A DNA stretch of 64,000 nt from CALFML01 sp044222245 (GCA_044222245.1 JBGANQ010000009.1:62001-126000); one strand, 5' to 3'; shown: positions 27,426 through 36,222, counted from the first letter of the stretch. Numbers and translations are program-made. The notes: generated by a model from the sequence alone, not told the origin.

Positions 27426-28175
27426 CTACTGCGGCAGGCCGACGGTGATCGAGGGCTTGATGACCAGCTGGATCTTGCCCGCCGGGATCGGGTCGCCGCC
27501 GCGCACCGTCTTGGTGGTGGCGACCATCAGCACAAACGGAACCATCGGATTTTGCACGTAGTAGGCGAACTTGTCGTGCGCCGCCGTGCCCTCCAGGATG
27601 GTGACGTGCTGCGAGCCGGCCGGGATGAGGGTCATGCGCGGGATCGGCTGCAGGGTGCCGAGCGCGACGACCCCCTGATCCGTGGGCTGCTTCGCCCCCG
27701 AGGGCCCGATGTACAGCTGCAGCGCCGGGATGTCGAACGTCGTGGTGTTCATGTCGACGCCGTAGGCGAGGTCGATGGTGCGGACAAAGCGCACCGCCTT
27801 GCTGCCCACGCTGCTGGCAAACGACGAGTCCATGCTCAGGTTGATGGTCGAGGGGAGCACCACGCTGACGTCGGCGGCGCAGACCGAAGGCGGCTGGGTC
27901 TGATCGCAGTGGCCGTTGCTGGCGCCGGGGATCTGGCCGGCCAGGGCGCCGCACGGGTCCGGGCTCGCCGGGCAGGTGATCGACGGCGCCTTGCTGGTCG
28001 TCGCGGTGCCAAAGTCGTGCCCGTAGGTCTGCGCAGAAAGACCTATCGTGATGTCAAAGATGTTGGAGGAAATAAGCCCGCAGCCGACCGCCGCAGCGCC
28101 GAGCGTCGCCGCCAGGGCGCCGACAAGGAGAGTCCCGAAATGCCGTCGTGGAAGCTGATTGAAGATCGTACGCAT
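27426..28175 (-). CDS. Lipoprotein of unknown function
   Basis: 249 residues. After a basic start with twin Arg (NQLPRRHFGTLLVG) comes a signal segment ending at lipobox AAVGC. The mature part is beta-rich with a few Cys (ITCPASPDPCG, VCAADVSVVLPSTINLSMD) and no recognised domain. It resembles other myxobacterial outer-membrane lipoproteins. Its stop is 9 bp from the convergent oxidoreductase stop. Confidence 0.75.
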   Translation of the reverse strand: MRTIFNQLPRRHFGTLLVGALAATLGAAAVGCGLISSNIFDITIGLSAQTYGHDFGTATTSKAPSITCPASPDPCGALAGQIPGASNGHCDQTQPPSVCAADVSVVLPSTINLSMDSSFASSVGSKAVRFVRTIDLAYGVDMNTTTFDIPALQLYIGPSGAKQPTDQGVVALGTLQPIPRMTLIPAGSQHVTILEGTAAHDKFAYYVQNPMVPFVLMVATTKTVRGGDPIPAGKIQLVIKPSITVGLPQ

Positions 28176-28297
28176 AGTAGTGATCCTGATTCGTAGTGTT
28201 TGTGAATAAAGACCCTAGAGTCCATGCTACCACGGCGCTTGACGAACTTACCCGCCAGCAGTCATGGTCAAGTCTGTTCATCCATCGAGACCGGGCC

Positions 28298-28336
28298 CAG
28301 CGACCGGCTCCAGCGACCGGCTCCAGCGACCAGGTC
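28298..28336. repeat. Three tandem 13-bp repeats CAGCGACCGGCTC
   Basis: Two identical copies and a third ending CAGGTC, between the divergent lipoprotein (start 28175) and DUF429 (start 28406) genes. Related GACC/GGTC half-sites continue to about 28385. Could be a regulator-binding array shared by both genes. Confidence 0.7.
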
Positions 28337-28405
28337 CGGAAGACGGGCTCCACGACCTGATCCCAGACGCGGCCAGAGACCTGGTCAGAAACTTGGCACA
28401 GCGCA

Positions 28406-29431
28406 ATGACAAGGCCGTTTCGCACATTTATCGGGGTCGACCTGGGAGGAGGCAAGGGCAAGACCACGGCGCTTACCCGGCTGCGCTGGGAGCCGGCCGC
28501 AGTCCCGGCGAGCGGCGCGGCGGCGCTGGCCACCTCCCCTGGACCTGGGGGTGTGCTCATTGTCGAAGACTGCGGCGGCAACCGGGCCGCTGGCCGCACC
28601 GAGCCCGGCGGCCGCGGCGGGCCGTGTCCCCTTTATGACGAGCGCCTCATCGAGTACCTGCTGGGTCATCGCGGCGAGGCGGTGGTGGCCATGGATGCGC
28701 CGCTCACCCTGACCGCCTGCGTGCGCTGCCAGCTGCCGGTCTGTCCGGGCCTTGCCAGCTGCGAGGTCGCCACCGTGCGCTGGTTTCGCGCTCGCAACGC
28801 CGCTGCCGACCAGCAGGGCAAGCCCAAGTACACCCCCTATACCCAGCGCGCCACCGAAGTCGTCCTGCACGAGGATCACGGCATCATGCCGCGCGAGACG
28901 CTGGGGCAGGGGATGGGGCCGCTGACCGCGCGCATGGCGTACCTGCGGCGGGCGCTCAGCGGGGCGTTCGTCCTCAACCAGAACCTGCTGGAGGTCTACC
29001 CCAAGGCGACCCTCACCCAGCTGTTCCCCGATCCCGAGCCCGCGGGGACGGCCGGCGCGCCGGCGCGCAAGCCCCTGGGCATCGACTACCGGGACGGCAA
29101 CGGGCGACCGATCGGCCTGGACGGGGCGGCGCGGCCGCGGCTGACCGCCTCGCAGGTCGCGCGCCACTATAAGCGCTCGGGGCACGCCCTTTCGATCCGC
29201 GAGCGGGTGCTGTCCGAGCTCGCGGCCCTGGGCGGAGTCGCCGAGCTGCGCTTTGGCCCCGGCCAGTGGCGCGAGTTCGCCCTACAGAGCGATCACCAGT
29301 TTGACGCCCTCATCTGCGCCTTTACCGCGTTCCTGTGGGCGACCCGGGGCTGGCAGCTGCCGCCCGACCCGGTGTTCGCCGAAGACGGCTGGATCTGGTT
29401 CCCGCCCCGCGCCGCCGCCAAGCCCGACTGA
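28406..29431 (+). CDS. DUF429 family protein (predicted RNase H-like nuclease fold)
   Basis: 341 residues, ATG at 28406. N-terminal FIGVDLGGGKGKT and the second acidic strand (VVAMDAPLTL) give the DUF429 pattern. A conserved middle follows (KYTPYTQRATEVVLHE, LTARMAYLRRAL, LLEVYPKATL), and the C-terminal FDALICAFTAFLWA contributes another acidic residue. An insert with three or four Cys (CVRCQLPVCPGLASC) follows the second strand and may bind metal. Activity is not established for the family; nuclease fold is from family knowledge. Confidence 0.82.
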   Translation: MTRPFRTFIGVDLGGGKGKTTALTRLRWEPAAVPASGAAALATSPGPGGVLIVEDCGGNRAAGRTEPGGRGGPCPLYDERLIEYLLGHRGEAVVAMDAPLTLTACVRCQLPVCPGLASCEVATVRWFRARNAAADQQGKPKYTPYTQRATEVVLHEDHGIMPRETLGQGMGPLTARMAYLRRALSGAFVLNQNLLEVYPKATLTQLFPDPEPAGTAGAPARKPLGIDYRDGNGRPIGLDGAARPRLTASQVARHYKRSGHALSIRERVLSELAALGGVAELRFGPGQWREFALQSDHQFDALICAFTAFLWATRGWQLPPDPVFAEDGWIWFPPRAAAKPD

Positions 29432-29470
29432 GCCGGGCCGCGCCGGGCCGCACCGACTGCGCCGGGCCGC
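29432..29470. repeat. Three copies of GCCGGGCCGC between convergent genes
   Basis: Copies at 29432-29441, 29442-29451 and 29461-29470. They fill the gap between convergent stop codons. GC-rich dyads (GCCGGGC/GCCCGGC-like) could end transcription, but no T-tract is present. Confidence 0.6.
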
Positions 29471-30228
29471 TAGGGCCTAAACAGGTGCTGCGCCTCCTCG
29501 TAGGTCTCCTTGCTGCCGATGTCCAGCCACTGGCCCTTGACCTCGTAGGTGTGGCACGGCACGCGCGGATACAGCCACTGCACCAGGCGCCCCGGCTGAT
29601 CGGGGTTATTGCCCTCGGCGATATACTGGCGGATGAGCGGCAGGGCGGTGCGCGGGTAGTGATAGAGCGCGATCGCGGTGATCGTGCTCCTCGGCTCTTG
29701 CGGCTTCTCTTCGAAGAAGGTGATGCGGCCGCTCGGGTCCAGGCCGAGGTTATTGTACTTGCGGATCTCCTGCAGATCCTTGACGTCGTAGACGCCGACC
29801 AGGATGCCCTGCTCGCGCGCCTTGCGCACGTACTCGCTGAGGTCGTCGCTAAACAGGTTGTCACCGGCGACCACCAGCAGGTCGTCGTCGAGCTTGGTCT
29901 GGTCGAGGACGAACTTGATGTCGCCGATTGCCCCCAGGCGATCTTCGTTGGTCAGCGTACCGTCGTTCCACACCCGCAGCGGCCGGCCGGCGTAGGCGCC
30001 GCCGTGCTCTTGCGCCCACTTGGTGAAGTGGGGGGTGAACTTGTTGTTGGTGACCACGTGGATCTCATCGATGATGCAGTCGGGGCCGGTGGGCAGCTTG
30101 CCGACCAGTTTCTCGATGACGTGGTCGATCATCGGCCGACCGGCGACCGGCAAAAGGGGCTTGGCCTGGTTGTCGGTGAGCGGACGGAGGCGGGTCGCGT
30201 AGCCGGCGGCAAGGATGAGAAGCTTCAT
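29470..30228 (-). CDS. Sugar-phosphate nucleotidyltransferase (NTP_transferase)
   Basis: 252 residues. The N-terminal signature LILAAGYATRLRPLTDNQAKPLLPVAGRPMIDHVIE is that of RfbA/GlgC/ManC-type enzymes, with Arg and Lys for nucleotide and phosphate binding. VVAGDNLFSDDLSEYV holds the metal-binding Asp. It probably makes an NDP-sugar for polysaccharide or LPS. It lacks the C-terminal hexapeptide domain of bifunctional GlmU/GlgC. RBS AAGGAG is 9 bp before the ATG. The base (dTTP, UTP, GTP) cannot be set from sequence alone. Confidence 0.88.
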   Translation of the reverse strand: MKLLILAAGYATRLRPLTDNQAKPLLPVAGRPMIDHVIEKLVGKLPTGPDCIIDEIHVVTNNKFTPHFTKWAQEHGGAYAGRPLRVWNDGTLTNEDRLGAIGDIKFVLDQTKLDDDLLVVAGDNLFSDDLSEYVRKAREQGILVGVYDVKDLQEIRKYNNLGLDPSGRITFFEEKPQEPRSTITAIALYHYPRTALPLIRQYIAEGNNPDQPGRLVQWLYPRVPCHTYEVKGQWLDIGSKETYEEAQHLFRP

Positions 30229-30349
30229 CGGATGACTCCTTAGGAGGGGTGCCCGCGGGCGCCCGGTTTACTTGAGACAGGCTGGCTTGGGGAAGCGAGC
30301 GGCGAACGACCTGCCGCGCTCTTGATCAGAATCGACGCGAGTTTAGCGA

Positions 30350-30844
30350 CTACTGCGACTTGTTCAAAAATACCGACAGCGTGCTGCCTCCCGAGTTCGC
30401 CACCGCGACATCGGGTCGGCCGTCGTTATCCAGGTCGCCGATGGCGACGCCCTGCGGCCCGCTGCCCGCGGCGAGCGCCATCGGTGCCCCCGGCACTCCG
30501 TTGACGTTGAGCAGGATGGCCACCGTCCCGTCCACGTTCAGCGCCGTCGCGATGTCCGGCCGGCCGTCCCCGTTGAAATCGCCCAGCGCCAGTCCTGCGG
30601 GCTGCATGCCAGCGGTGTAGGCGAGCGGCATGTTGAACGAGCCGTCTTTGTTGCCAGTGAGCAGGGCGACCTTATTGTCCATGCCCAGGCTCACCAGCAG
30701 ATCCACCTTGCCGTCGCCGTCAAAGTCCCTGTCCACAACTTTTTTTTCGCCGTCGGTCACGCTGTAATTAAGGCCGGGCCTCGAGCCTTTCCGTGGCTCG
30801 ATTATACGTAAGATTACGTACTGATTATGATCGCATCTACCCAC
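30350..30844 (-). CDS. FG-GAP/VCBS repeat protein, apparently N-terminally truncated
   Basis: 164 residues. Three consecutive calcium-binding FG-GAP/VCBS repeats: DFDGDGKVDLLVS, DFNGDGRPDIATA and DLDNDGRPDVAVANSG. Such proteins are exported and normally have a signal peptide and seven repeats. Here the sequence before the first repeat (MGRCDHNQYVIL...) has neither, no ribosome binding site was found, and the base composition changes upstream. This looks like the surviving 3' end of a larger surface protein whose 5' part was lost at the edge of the accessory region. Confidence 0.7.
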   Translation of the reverse strand: MGRCDHNQYVILRIIEPRKGSRPGLNYSVTDGEKKVVDRDFDGDGKVDLLVSLGMDNKVALLTGNKDGSFNMPLAYTAGMQPAGLALGDFNGDGRPDIATALNVDGTVAILLNVNGVPGAPMALAAGSGPQGVAIGDLDNDGRPDVAVANSGGSTLSVFLNKSQ

Positions 30845-31135
30845 AAGTGTGTGGATGGCACCTCAGCGACATTACGAGGATTAGAGGTCAGGCGGGGAAA
30901 GTAATGTCCGCAATCGGGCCGACTCCCTTGGCCAGACAGTAAGCGGAACGAGGTCTCTACGACTGGCGAACTCGTGCTTGACTTGTCAGGAAATGTAGTC
31001 GTACCCTCGCGGTACGAAAAGCGAGCGCTTCACCCGACGACAAAGCCCTAAGGAGTCAGTGCCACAGTATATACAAGCAGCATCCCGAGGTAGGCCGTAC
31101 CTCCGTGCGAACCTGAAGAATGGAGGCTTTTTACA
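30845..31135. other. Intergenic junction between chromosomal and accessory DNA, with two small hairpins
   Basis: 291 bp where the GC-rich chromosomal pattern gives way to AT-richer DNA. TCGTACC-CTCGC-GGTACGA (30999-31017) and GAGGTA-GGCCG-TACCTC (31087-31103) are perfect dyads. TGGAGGC precedes the next ATG. No tRNA, integrase or clear att repeat was seen. Confidence 0.5.
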
Positions 31136-31825
31136 ATGGCCGCTTATACAATACAGCTAGTTCGCTTGACGCCATCAGACGATGATTTGCCAACTGTTCC
31201 AGAATGCGTACCGCAAGCGCCTGGCGATGATATTCTAAGTTTGAGCGTCGATCCCGTCTCCGGGAATAACTTAGAGTATCGTATCCAATGGATACATAGG
31301 CGAACAATTAATACCATCGACTCAGAGGGAAATCGCCAACCAGTAACCGTCAACGTTCCAAGGACTATACTTGCACGAGTCAATACAAAATGCCGACTCT
31401 TAATCCATACGGGTAGCGGCCATTTCACGCAGAATGTACTAAAAAGCCTTTGGCCATCCTCAGAAAAACCATTTGCAGAATGCTACAATATCGACATTGA
31501 AAAGATATTGTGGAGAAATGACCTAAAGAATCTCATCCGCGCAGAGTTTCCCCTAGTCGTAGTTAGCCGGATAAATATTGAAAGTATTACAAATGTCACT
31601 TTGACAGCGGAAAATGTCGAAGCAAAGGATTTGCGCTCATTGATGGATGGCACTAAGGCCAAGATTACTTGTATTATCCTAAGTCCCCGCTCCCAAAATA
31701 ACATACAGGTGCAGTTGTATTCGTCAGGTATGATACGCCTGCTAGTGGCTCGCCATGAGTTAGCAGCACAAGATACGTTGAGCTATCTAGAAGAATTCCT
31801 GCAAACAGCTGGAATAATAAGGTGA
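31136..31825 (+). CDS. Unknown protein, first gene of an AT-rich three-gene operon
   Basis: 229 residues. ATG behind TGGAGG. No family recognised; no TM or signal. Mixed alpha/beta with a central basic, hydrophobic stretch (ARVNTKCRLLIHTGSGHFT) and a helical C-terminus (HELAAQDTLSYLEEFLQTAG). Codon use is AT-rich, unlike the chromosome to the left. It is followed after 3 bp by the next gene, so the products are likely to work together. Confidence 0.75.
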   Translation: MAAYTIQLVRLTPSDDDLPTVPECVPQAPGDDILSLSVDPVSGNNLEYRIQWIHRRTINTIDSEGNRQPVTVNVPRTILARVNTKCRLLIHTGSGHFTQNVLKSLWPSSEKPFAECYNIDIEKILWRNDLKNLIRAEFPLVVVSRINIESITNVTLTAENVEAKDLRSLMDGTKAKITCIILSPRSQNNIQVQLYSSGMIRLLVARHELAAQDTLSYLEEFLQTAGIIR

Positions 31826-31828
31826 TAC

Positions 31829-32761
31829 ATGGGTGGTCCCGGTGGCGAGCAAAACGTAGAGGCCAATAAGCACTGTCAACGCTTCGCTGAGCTAATCGGT
31901 GAGCTGGGCTGGCGGCAACGTGGTCGATTAGACCAAAAGCTCGAAGGGAGACTACGAACAAGAGGAAAAAAGGCTGAAAAAAATCGTGACATAAATGCAG
32001 ATATTATTTTTACTTTTTATTGCCCATTTACAAGAGGGCAGCGCGGAGTTTTGGTGGATGGCAAGAGATACGCCATGGATTCATTGACGACTCCAAATAT
32101 CCAAAATTTTGTCGAAAAAAATCTAATTGACATTGACAATCTTAGACAGTCAAGAGATGTGCTGGAAACTGACTTGGAAATCGATCCATTGACACATTTT
32201 GACACTGCTATTGTCGCGATTTATTGTCATAAAGAATGGGATGCCGCAGAAATGCGCAAAGTCTTGGCCAAGGTACAGCCTCCCGGCTATCGTAAACAGC
32301 CAGTAATTAGCTTAGTTGCAACTAACGACACTCTAAGCAGGCTCAATACTATCTATCTCTTTAAGAAATCCTGTGCAAAGTTAGAATTTTTCTACATGAC
32401 AGGTGGCAATCCTTTGTATTCTTCAGTGCTCGCACCGGAATACCTATTTTCTTCTCTAATTCCTTTCAGATATCAGCTACACGATTCGCCTCGAGTTATT
32501 AGGTATGGAATATTCAATTTCGATACAGTAAGCCCCTATCCATCTAAAGTTCGCTTTCTGCTGGGTTTTGCTCGCCGAGTCTTTGCTAGTCAGACTGAAA
32601 TTAATATTCTTGCTATGATGTCCGCCGGGCAATTTGTGACATTTGAACAAGAGCTAAATGCGGAGCTAAGGCTGGACAAAGACGGCCCGGCACTTGACGA
32701 CGGTACTATCCGACCAGATTACAAAGCAACTTGTATCGACGAAACAGCTTACAAGATCTGA
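31829..32761 (+). CDS. Unknown protein with PD-(D/E)XK-nuclease-like signature
   Basis: 310 residues, starting 3 bp after the previous stop. The first 80 residues read like a restriction-endonuclease-like core: a helix with conserved Glu (HCQRFAELIGELGW), a strand with Asp (DINADIIFTFY) and VLVDGKRYAMDS, i.e. D-x(n)-D-x-K, followed by a helix. The order and spacing fit PD-(D/E)XK enzymes, but the loops are unusual and no close family was named. The C-terminal 200 residues are unassigned. AT-rich codon use and operon partners suggest a defence nuclease; this is inference. Confidence 0.7.
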   Translation: MGGPGGEQNVEANKHCQRFAELIGELGWRQRGRLDQKLEGRLRTRGKKAEKNRDINADIIFTFYCPFTRGQRGVLVDGKRYAMDSLTTPNIQNFVEKNLIDIDNLRQSRDVLETDLEIDPLTHFDTAIVAIYCHKEWDAAEMRKVLAKVQPPGYRKQPVISLVATNDTLSRLNTIYLFKKSCAKLEFFYMTGGNPLYSSVLAPEYLFSSLIPFRYQLHDSPRVIRYGIFNFDTVSPYPSKVRFLLGFARRVFASQTEINILAMMSAGQFVTFEQELNAELRLDKDGPALDDGTIRPDYKATCIDETAYKI

Positions 32762-32779
32762 ATGGAGGGTGCCAACCTC

Positions 32780-34147
32780 ATGACTCATTACTCCAACACA
32801 GATGATGTTTATTTTCCATCTACCTCGGATATCGAGGCACTAGTTGATGAATTGGATGGGGAAGATCTCAACAAAGCCCTAGCGCACGCTGGCGTTTATT
32901 TGTCTGCGTTCAAAGAAGAAAAGGCTAATATTGTTGGTCGATTTGCTTTCGGTCAAGTATGGTATAATCAGGCTTTCCAAACAATTGACCCCGACAAACA
33001 CGGCTTCTCTATTACTGGCATAAGAGCCATAATTAGCGATATCTCGAAATTAGATACTTATTTGACATCTAATATAGGAACTACATATAAGAGTTTGAAG
33101 CATAGGCCAACGATTCTCTCCACAGCCTCGGCCATTGAGCCTAGCGGGCCGAGGACTCTGAGCGTTAAATATACCGTGCGGCGGCCTTCACGGGTTAATA
33201 TCCTGAGCAAAGAGGACTGCTTATTCGATCTCGAAATTCGCAATATCGGTGGACACAGGTATGAGTTTCTTTGTCACCCCTCCCGTTCGGGGGATGGCAT
33301 GGTTGCACGGGATTTAATAGAATTTATCCTTGATGAAATCAAAGCCTATGCTATTTCAATCGATCTGTATAAGCTCACGCCTGAAGAGAGCGTCAAATTG
33401 TTTGGTGAAATAGAAAAGGATACTGCCGGAGAGTGGCGGGTTCGTGACGTTGTTGAATTAACTGTCGGGACAGAGACTGGCAAAGCAAAGATTGTCAAAA
33501 CAATTAGCTCGGCGGTCTTGCACGGTTCCGATTTATTCAACAACTCAAAAATTAAATCAATGTTTAGCAAGGAAGATTATTATTATTCTGCGATAGAATT
33601 TACCTGCCACCGCACAGGTGCTGGCACTGTAGGTGAGGAAATTGGTGATTTTAAAGTTAGAATCAGCTTCAAGAGGAACCCAAAAATTCTTGAGGTTGAT
33701 ATCAAACAACATTCCATCTTAGGGCACCTAGTCCCTGCCGCTCTTGCGAACACAATCTGTAGTTATTATTGGGCACGAACGTATGCGCTCTATGAGCAGT
33801 ATTTGGCGACGACTAAAGGCGGCGGCAAGTTAGTTGCTAAGACTCCGGCTGTAAGTACACCATCGGCATCGGCACCAGAGCCGACGGCTGTTGCCCCCGC
33901 GCCTGGCGGTGCGAGTGCAACTTCGGCGGCGACACCAGGGCCTGCGGCTGTTGCCCCCATGCCTGGCGGTGCGAGTGTAACTTCGGCGGCGACACCAGAG
34001 CCTGCAGCTGTTGCCCCCGCGCCTGGCGGTGCGAGTGCAACTTCGGCGGCGATACCGAAGCCTGCGGCTGTTGCCCCCGCGCCTGGCGGTGCGAGTGCAA
34101 CTTCGGCGGCGATTCCAAAGCCTGCTGTCATAGCGCGCCCGAACTGA
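32780..34147 (+). CDS. Unknown protein with C-terminal Pro/Ala/Gly tandem repeats, third gene of the operon
   Basis: Start set at ATG 32780 with GGAGGG 10 bp upstream; ATG 32762, abutting the previous stop, is an alternative. Residues 1-345 form a soluble alpha/beta region with no recognised family (VKYTVRRPSRVNILSKEDCLFDLEIRN; IEFTCHRTGAG). After GGGKLVAKTPAVSTPS comes a disordered tail of four 20-residue repeats (PAAVAPAPGGASATSAA + TP/IP + G/E/K). The tail DNA is GC-rich while the body is AT-rich, so it was probably added later by repeat expansion. Confidence 0.75.
   Translation: MTHYSNTDDVYFPSTSDIEALVDELDGEDLNKALAHAGVYLSAFKEEKANIVGRFAFGQVWYNQAFQTIDPDKHGFSITGIRAIISDISKLDTYLTSNIGTTYKSLKHRPTILSTASAIEPSGPRTLSVKYTVRRPSRVNILSKEDCLFDLEIRNIGGHRYEFLCHPSRSGDGMVARDLIEFILDEIKAYAISIDLYKLTPEESVKLFGEIEKDTAGEWRVRDVVELTVGTETGKAKIVKTISSAVLHGSDLFNNSKIKSMFSKEDYYYSAIEFTCHRTGAGTVGEEIGDFKVRISFKRNPKILEVDIKQHSILGHLVPAALANTICSYYWARTYALYEQYLATTKGGGKLVAKTPAVSTPSASAPEPTAVAPAPGGASATSAATPGPAAVAPMPGGASVTSAATPEPAAVAPAPGGASATSAAIPKPAAVAPAPGGASATSAAIPKPAVIARPN
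33884..34131 (+). repeat. Four in-frame 60-bp tandem repeats
   Basis: A 60-bp unit containing GCCTGGCGGTGCGAGTG and ACTTCGGCGGCGA recurs with exact 60-bp period, encoding 20 residues each. Near-identity between units shows recent amplification. Copy number is likely to vary between strains. Confidence 0.9.
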
Positions 34148-34669
34148 TCGGGTTCAGACCGGGCGGGGTGATCCAAAATAGGCTTGGCAAATTCGCTACT
34201 TGACAGCCCCGCCTGCCGGCCACACCTCCGCGCTGGCCCAACTCCAAGACGGGGCCGCCCCCCTCAGGACAGCCGCCGACCTGATCAGGAAGCGCGCCGA
34301 GAGGGTGGTCCTGTGCGCGCACCTTCCGCCAGGGGAGCCGCGGCTTCCGGCGGTCGAGGTGCTCACCCGACGCTCGGCATGCGGACTTTCGACGACAGTT
34401 CGATCTCAGGAGGTAGGGATCGGCGGATCGGCGGTCGGTAGAGCGCCGGACGCCCCTACCGTTGATGATGTCATGCCGGAGCGCGGCCGACGGCTGGCAC
34501 AGGAGCCGATCGCGTTCGCTGCGCTCACCGCTGATCAGAATCGGTGTCGGCCGAAGCTGTGGCTCGATTTCTCGGAGATCATGGCCGCGGATTACCGTTA
34601 CTACTGACCTGGCGGGCGACGGCGGGCCATGCGCTTGAATGGGTAGCGGACTGATGCTACATTCCTTGA
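34148..34669. other. GC-rich spacer, no gene supported
   Basis: 522 bp between two AT-richer genes. ORFs exist on both strands (34200-34607 plus, 34128-34676 minus) but neither has a good ribosome binding site or protein-like composition. The GC content resembles the chromosome, suggesting patchwork assembly. Confidence 0.45.
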
Positions 34670-35857
34670 ATGTCAAACAAATACACTGTCTCTTTCATCT
34701 TCTACCTCGCCACCATGTCAACTGCCCTGAGTGGCTGCAAGAACCCATGCCCTCCTGGAGAGGAGCGCGATGGCGAGGCTTGCCGTTCCAAAGATGTCCT
34801 AAACTACATACGCTGTGCCGGCGAGCGCGGGATAACCAAGAATGTTATCGCGAATACTAAGACTGAGATCTCAGGATCTCCAAAAATCAACGGCCTGAAA
34901 ATCGACATCGACTTCCCAGCATCTTACACGGCATCGAAAGCTGAGCAGAATCACACCGTGGCCAATGAAAACGAATGCATAATTCTTCGCGCCTGCGCTG
35001 AGCTGGCACATCTTAACATTCCAACTTGTGGCAATCATGACCAGGCTACCCCTTCTAATAAGCCATCTGCGAAAGTCCCGCCTGCGCCAACGCCAACGCC
35101 AACGCCAACGCCAACGCCAACGCCTGCGTCAACGCCTGCGACTGCGACTGCGCCTGCGACTGCTGCGACTGCTGCGACTGCGCCTGCGACTGCGACTGCG
35201 CCTGCGCCTACACCTGCGCCTGCGCCTGCGCCTGCGCCTGCGCCTGCGCCTGCACCGGCCTCTCCGCCTCCGCCTCCGCCTCCGCCTACTATTGCAAAAA
35301 CCTCAGCAATCAATGAAGCATTCGTGAAGCGCATTGCTGATCACTGCGAGTGGGTTCTGCCGAGGACAGGTCGAGCAACATGGTGGCCCCAGATCCAAGC
35401 AGCAGCTCAACACGAAGTAAGTAAGACTGCCGACAATAGTGCTTTTTCCTATAATCGACAAATTGCTCTTCAATGTGAATCCATGCTCAAAGACAAAACC
35501 GCTGATGATAATGAATTATGGAACCGAATACGTTTATCTGCCCTGCGCGACATTGACGGCAAGGGACCGGAAGATAATACGAATGAAGCATTGATTAAGC
35601 GGATAGGCGAGCATTGTGAATGGGTTCTGCCAAGGACTGGTCGAGGCGACTGGTGGCCGCAGATTCAAACGGCTGCGCAGCATGACACAAACAAGAGTGG
35701 AGACCACAGCAAATCGAACTACAATCGGCAAATAGCCATTCAATGCAAGCAATTTCTCCTTAGAAAAAATGACCCTAATGACACAAATCTTTGGGATATG
35801 ATTGACCTATCTGCCCGCAGAGACACCGCCCTAGAGCTCGATCGGGACTTGAAATAG
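34670..35857 (+). CDS. Lipoprotein with Thr/Pro/Ala linker and two copies of a WW-containing domain
   Basis: 395 residues. Signal peptide with lipobox LSGC; then a Cys-containing N-terminal domain (residues about 20-115). A low-complexity linker of (TP)n, (AT)n and (AP)n runs over residues about 135-205. Two homologous units of about 75 residues follow, each containing HCEWVLPRTGR, WWPQIQ-AAQH, NRQIA-QC and LW-I-LSA-RD. No known family is claimed for the repeat. The linker probably spans the cell wall or extends the domains from the membrane. It could be a surface or adhesion lipoprotein of the accessory region. Confidence 0.8.
   Translation: MSNKYTVSFIFYLATMSTALSGCKNPCPPGEERDGEACRSKDVLNYIRCAGERGITKNVIANTKTEISGSPKINGLKIDIDFPASYTASKAEQNHTVANENECIILRACAELAHLNIPTCGNHDQATPSNKPSAKVPPAPTPTPTPTPTPTPASTPATATAPATAATAATAPATATAPAPTPAPAPAPAPAPAPAPASPPPPPPPPTIAKTSAINEAFVKRIADHCEWVLPRTGRATWWPQIQAAAQHEVSKTADNSAFSYNRQIALQCESMLKDKTADDNELWNRIRLSALRDIDGKGPEDNTNEALIKRIGEHCEWVLPRTGRGDWWPQIQTAAQHDTNKSGDHSKSNYNRQIAIQCKQFLLRKNDPNDTNLWDMIDLSARRDTALELDRDLK
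35081..35290 (+). repeat. Hexanucleotide low-complexity tract coding the Pro-rich linker
   Basis: Runs of CCAACG, GACTGC and GCCTGC hexamers, in frame. Slippage here would change linker length in units of two residues without a frameshift. Confidence 0.85.
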
Positions 35858-36222
35858 CGCTCGATCACGGCGGAGCCCATCTGGCGCCCGATTTCTGGAT
35901 GGACCGTGGGGCTAAGGTTCGGTGACCGGGTGCGCCACCACCAACGTCATCGGGGCCGGGGCTGGCCCGGACACAGCAGTTGATAACGTCACGGAGCACC
36001 GGGGCTCGATGCTCGCCCGCGGGGCGGGGCGGGGCCGGGCAGGTTCGAGCGCCAGTGGCCGGTCGAGCGTGGCGGCGCGGGGTTGAGCCAGTCGGCCGCC
36101 AGCGACGGGTCGAGCGCGGCGCTGTCGAGATGGGCGAGTCGGACCGGGCCGGTCGAGCGCCTTTGCGATTGCTCGTCGATTTTCCAATCGTCCTGAAGAG
36201 AGACTAAAGATCAGCCCGCTGA
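35858..36222. other. Intergenic, no gene recognised
   Basis: 365 bp GC-rich spacer with scattered GGTCGAGCG and GGGGCGGGGC motifs (GGTCGAGC occurs near 36060, 36108 and 36150). No supportable CDS or promoter was identified. Confidence 0.45.

Noticed and set aside
28381..28405. Sigma-54-like TTGGCACAGCGCAATG before the DUF429 gene
   Set aside because: It has TGGCAC but no TTGC at the -12 position.
34128..34676. 182-residue minus and 135-residue plus ORFs in the GC-rich spacer
   Set aside because: Neither has an RBS nor protein-like composition; treated as spacer.
35081..35290. Possible CRISPR or microsatellite array
   Set aside because: Hexamer runs lie in frame inside a coding Pro-rich linker; no repeat-spacer pattern.
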